DNA of 36,467 nucleotides from Verrucomicrobiota bacterium (lineage in GTDB: Bacteria; Verrucomicrobiota; Verrucomicrobiia; Limisphaerales; JACRJY01): assembly GCA_016235585.1 (NCBI GenBank), contig JACRJY010000113.1:1-36467 (forward strand). Reading direction: 5' to 3'. The translations under genes were made by a program, and so were the position numbers. The notes under the pieces are model-generated. The model was given only the letters and a program-made list of their open reading frames with translations, was not told where the DNA came from and did not search any database. Of this stretch, positions 34,331-36,467 are shown in pieces. Positions within the stretch are counted from its first letter, which is position 1. Every line of letters starts with the position of its first letter.

Positions 34331-35476
34331 TCACTTCGCGGACGAGCCGACGGCCTGGCGCAAATTCTCGAATCCATGCTCCGCCAGTTTTTGCCGCAAA
34401 CCCCGAACGATTTGCCGCACCACGCCCGGCCCTTCATAGACCAAGCCGGTGTAAATCTGCACAAGCGTCGCCCCGGCGGCGATTTTCTCCCACGCATCGT
34501 CCGCGGTGAAAATGCCGCCGACGCCGATGATGGGCAGCGCGCCGCGTGTCTGGCGGTGCAGGTGGCGGATGATTTCGGTGCTGCGGGAGCGGAGCGGACG
34601 TCCGCTCAAGCCACCGGTCTCGGCGTAAATGCGGCGAAGGTTTTCGTCAGTTGCATCCGGGCGAGTGATGGTCGTGTTCGTGGCGACAATGCCGGCGATG
34701 CGGCGCGGTGTGACCAGTTCCAAAATCTCATCGAGCGCCTCGAACGAAAGATCGGGCGCGACTTTTACCAGAATGGGCTTGGGGGAGTGTTGAGTTTTGA
34801 ATTTTGAATTTTGAGTTGAAGACGCGGAACTTTGGGCCGCGTTCACCTCCTGCAACGCAGCGAGGATTTCATCCAGCGCCGCCTTGTCCTGAAGCTGGCG
34901 CAGGTTCGGCGTGTTGGGCGAACTGACGTTGACGACGAAGAAGTCGGCGTGCTCGCGGAGCACGCGGAAGGAGTTCGCATAGTCCTCGGCGGCTTTTTCG
35001 AGCGGCGTGATTTTGGATTTGCCGAGGTTGATGCCGACGGGATGGCGCGGCCAGCGATCCAGCATTTTCCATTCGGCGAGTTTGGCGGCCATCGCCTCCG
35101 CGCCGGCGTTGTTGAAGCCCATGCGGTTGATGAGCGCCTCGTTCGCCACGGCGCGGAACATCCGCGGCGCGGGATTGCCCGGCTGCGCGTGCCACGTCAC
35201 GCCGCCGAGTTCGCTGAAGCCGAAGCCAAGCGCCGGCCAGATGGGCGCGGCGGCGGCGTGCTTGTCCATGCCCGCCGCGAGGCCGACAGGATTTGGAAAT
35301 TTCAATCCGAAGACTTCCACAGGCAGCTCCGGCGAGCCGCAAAATGCCGCGACAGCGTCGCGGAGGAATTCGTGCCGGCTGGCCCGGCCCAGCGCGGCGA
35401 GGGTGCGGTTGTGAATCTCCTCCGAATCTTGGGAGAAGAGCACGGGACGGATGACATCGCGGTAAAACCAACTCAT
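34331..35476 (-). CDS. pyrD: Dihydroorotate dehydrogenase (quinone), class 2
   Basis: 381 residues starting M-S-W-F-Y-R-D-V-I-R-P-V-L-F, with the N-terminal amphipathic helix region of membrane-associated class 2 enzymes. FMN-site and catalytic motifs: G-L-A-A-G-M-D-K (65-72), N-R-M-G-F-N-N (117-123), N-V-S-S-P-N-T-P-N-L (183-192, catalytic Ser), V-K-V-A-P-D-L, A-T-N-T-T and G-V-G-G-I. It oxidises dihydroorotate with quinone reduction in pyrimidine synthesis. A Ser/Thr/Gln/Lys-rich loop (about 213-231) encoded by a heptamer repeat array is inserted where E. coli PyrD has a variable loop. Confidence 0.95.
   Translation of the reverse strand: MSWFYRDVIRPVLFSQDSEEIHNRTLAALGRASRHEFLRDAVAAFCGSPELPVEVFGLKFPNPVGLAAGMDKHAAAAPIWPALGFGFSELGGVTWHAQPGNPAPRMFRAVANEALINRMGFNNAGAEAMAAKLAEWKMLDRWPRHPVGINLGKSKITPLEKAAEDYANSFRVLREHADFFVVNVSSPNTPNLRQLQDKAALDEILAALQEVNAAQSSASSTQNSKFKTQHSPKPILVKVAPDLSFEALDEILELVTPRRIAGIVATNTTITRPDATDENLRRIYAETGGLSGRPLRSRSTEIIRHLHRQTRGALPIIGVGGIFTADDAWEKIAAGATLVQIYTGLVYEGPGVVRQIVRGLRQKLAEHGFENLRQAVGSSAK
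34788..34815 (-). repeat. Heptamer array inside pyrD
   Basis: On the coding strand: CTCAAAA, TTCAAAA, TTCAAAA, CTCAACA, exactly 28 nt, encoding part of the Q-N-S-K-F-K-T-Q-H-S loop. It shares the TCAANNN frame with the arrays at 15927 and 21302. Confidence 0.8.
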
Positions 35477-35618
35477 GCGCGCCCCTTCATACGGCGAAGT
35501 GGCGCGACAGTGAAGCGGGAAAGTTTTCCCTCGGAAAAAATTTTACGGTGGCGTGAGAAAAATTCAGTAATAGAGCCGCGTCTTGCCCTCCGGCGCGGAA
35601 CGCGGTGATTTTCACGCC

Positions 35619-35816
35619 ATGACGGACAAGCAAGCGGCATTGGGCGCGCTCCAGCGGCTCCCTGAAAGCGCCCGCTCGACGAGATTGCCGAGGAACTGCG
35701 CATCATGGCGGGCATTCCGGCGCGGGCGGGCCGATGCCGCCGCCGGGCGCACCAAGCCCCATCAAGAAGTGGAACAGATGGTCGAGTCCTGGGCCTCGGC
35801 ATGGGCTTCAAAATAA
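35619..35816 (+). pseudogene. Antitoxin remnant (ParD/RHH-associated type) with compensated frameshift
   Basis: A 65-residue frame reads M-T-D-K-Q-A-A-L-G-A-L-Q-R-L-P-E-S, and at the end A-G-R-T-K-P-H-Q-E-V-E-Q-M-V-E-S-W-A, both typical of small antitoxins. The middle (about 35670-35720) is nonsense in this frame but reads L-D-E-I-A-E-E-L-R-I-M-A-G-I in the next frame, so two opposite indels are likely. The open frame therefore survives with a scrambled centre. The toxin frame starts inside its end. A sequencing error is an alternative. Confidence 0.5.
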
Positions 35817-36056
35817 TCTGGACGGACGCGGCGATTGCCGACCTCCGGGACATTTGCTCCTACATCGCCCAGGACGATCCGAGGGCGGCCTTGCGGATGG
35901 GATGCAGCCTGCTTGACCACGTGCGGATACTGGCGTCGTTCCCGTTCATTGTCGCCGCTGCCGAGGATGAACCTCGCGGCAAAATCCGTCGCCCGCCGCG
36001 TGGCCTCACCGAGCGGCACGCCGAGGCGGAAAATCTTTGGTGTTCGTGGTTGAATT
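35801..36056 (+). pseudogene. ParE/RelE-type toxin remnant
   Basis: From ATG 35801: M-G-F-K-I-I-W-T-D-A-A-I-A-D-L-R-D-I-C-S-Y-I-A-Q-D-D-P-R-A-A, the N-terminal helices of a ParE-type toxin, continuing to L-A-S-F-P-F-I. After that the frame loses similarity. A toxin-like end (S-L-V-F-V-V-E-F-Y-S) appears in another frame near 36035-36060. At least one or two frameshifts separate them. The original frame stays open to the window end only as antisense of the HNH gene. Confidence 0.5.
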
Positions 36057-36127
36057 CTATTCGCTTCGAAAAGGGAGAGCGAGCTTCGACGCCCGCTCTC
36101 CCGCTGGTTTCCAATCCGTGGCCATGC

Positions 36128-36467
36128 TCATTCCTTCAGGAACAGTTTCCACTCGGCGACGCCGTGGGCGTTGCGGAGGAGCGCCGTCACCGGGAGTTCC
36201 TTTGGCGCACGCGGGACGTTGAGCAGCTTGAGGCCGGCCTCATGCGGGAGACGATCGGCCTTGCGCTGGTTCACTTCCCTCGCGGCCCAGACGAGGTTCT
36301 CCCAGGAGTCCGCGCCACCACGCGAGCGGGGCAGCACGTGGTCGAGGCTGCCTTCGTCCGGGCGCAGCAACGCGCCGGTGTATTGGCAGCGGTTGCCGTC
36401 GCGCGCGCGGATGCTCTTGGCGCAAAGACGGGGGCGCTTCTTCGGCACCTTGGCGTAGTTCACCGCC
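36128..36467 (-). CDS. HNH endonuclease family protein, 5' end cut by window
   Basis: The C-terminal 113 residues or so are visible. Motifs: R-A-R-D-G-N-R-C-Q-Y-T-G, L-D-H-V-L-P-R-S-R-G-G-A-D-S-W-E-N-L-V-W-A (the D-H of HNH and following N) and N-Q-R-K-A-D-R-L-P-H-E-A-G-L-K-L. The position usually holding the second Cys of CxxC is Thr (C-Q-Y-T). The GTG at 36461-36463 is probably internal, because the frame continues beyond the edge. Function: probable DNA nuclease of unknown role, not a homing or CRISPR component as far as visible. Confidence 0.8.
   Translation of the reverse strand, partial: AVNYAKVPKKRPRLCAKSIRARDGNRCQYTGALLRPDEGSLDHVLPRSRGGADSWENLVWAAREVNQRKADRLPHEAGLKLLNVPRAPKELPVTALLRNAHGVAEWKLFLKE

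Noticed and set aside
35801..36467. A frame running from the toxin start to the window end as one long protein
   Set aside because: Only the first 50 residues resemble a ParE-type toxin; beyond about 36060 it is antisense to the HNH gene.

Overview
The window is a high-GC bacterial chromosome segment. Verrucomicrobiota (Pedosphaera/Limisphaerales type) is the likely origin, as an inference from several things: a giant T5SS/PEP-CTERM-type repeat protein, secreted proteins sharing a C-terminal domain that ends in R-F-Y-R-V, many Tat- or Sec-exported enzymes (Gfo/Idh/MocA, DUF1080-like, amidohydrolase), an adenosylcobalamin-dependent ribonucleotide reductase, and small palindromic repeats scattered between and inside genes. 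I see no phage, transposase, CRISPR, rRNA or tRNA gene.

Layout. 1-4550 (minus): a nitrate/nitrite-type ABC uptake operon in the order substrate-binding protein, NrtS-like small membrane protein, permease, two ATPases, and the first part of an outer-membrane barrel protein. A LysR regulator (4735-5643) diverges from it. 5761-8862 (minus): class II ribonucleotide reductase with a candidate NrdR-controlled promoter. 9272-15509: a secreted DUF1080-like protein and the 1725-residue repeat protein. 15606-17505: rplU-rpmA-obg. 17546-20249: an enolase-superfamily enzyme, a tiny histidine-kinase-dimerisation-like protein, a cysteine-cluster protein and a Spy-like periplasmic protein. 20336-23161 (minus): korB and korA, a two-subunit 2-oxoacid:ferredoxin oxidoreductase. 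23387-28645: HAD phosphatase, TPR protein, isoaspartyl peptidase, D-aminoacyl-tRNA deacylase, exported oxidoreductase and exported amidohydrolase. 28771-30240: a secreted N-formylglutamate-amidohydrolase-like protein. 30338-34318: a tyrA-aroA-cmk-plsC cluster, followed by convergent pyrD. 35619 to the end: a decayed ParD/ParE-like toxin-antitoxin pair and a partial HNH nuclease.

The most interesting layer is the small repeats. (i) Four-unit heptamer arrays (TCAANNN)n sit exactly between korA and korB and between rplU and rpmA, and a 28-nt array lies in frame inside pyrD. (ii) An octamer array forms a long inverted repeat between aroA and cmk. (iii) A cloverleaf-like palindromic element of about 76 bp is inserted in frame inside aroA. 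(iv) A multi-hairpin element occurs twice, 95-100 nt upstream of start codons of exported proteins and in the same orientation; the two copies differ mainly in loops. (v) aroA also holds an AT-rich mosaic patch covering its catalytic aspartate. Identifications rest on reading motifs by eye. No database search was run.
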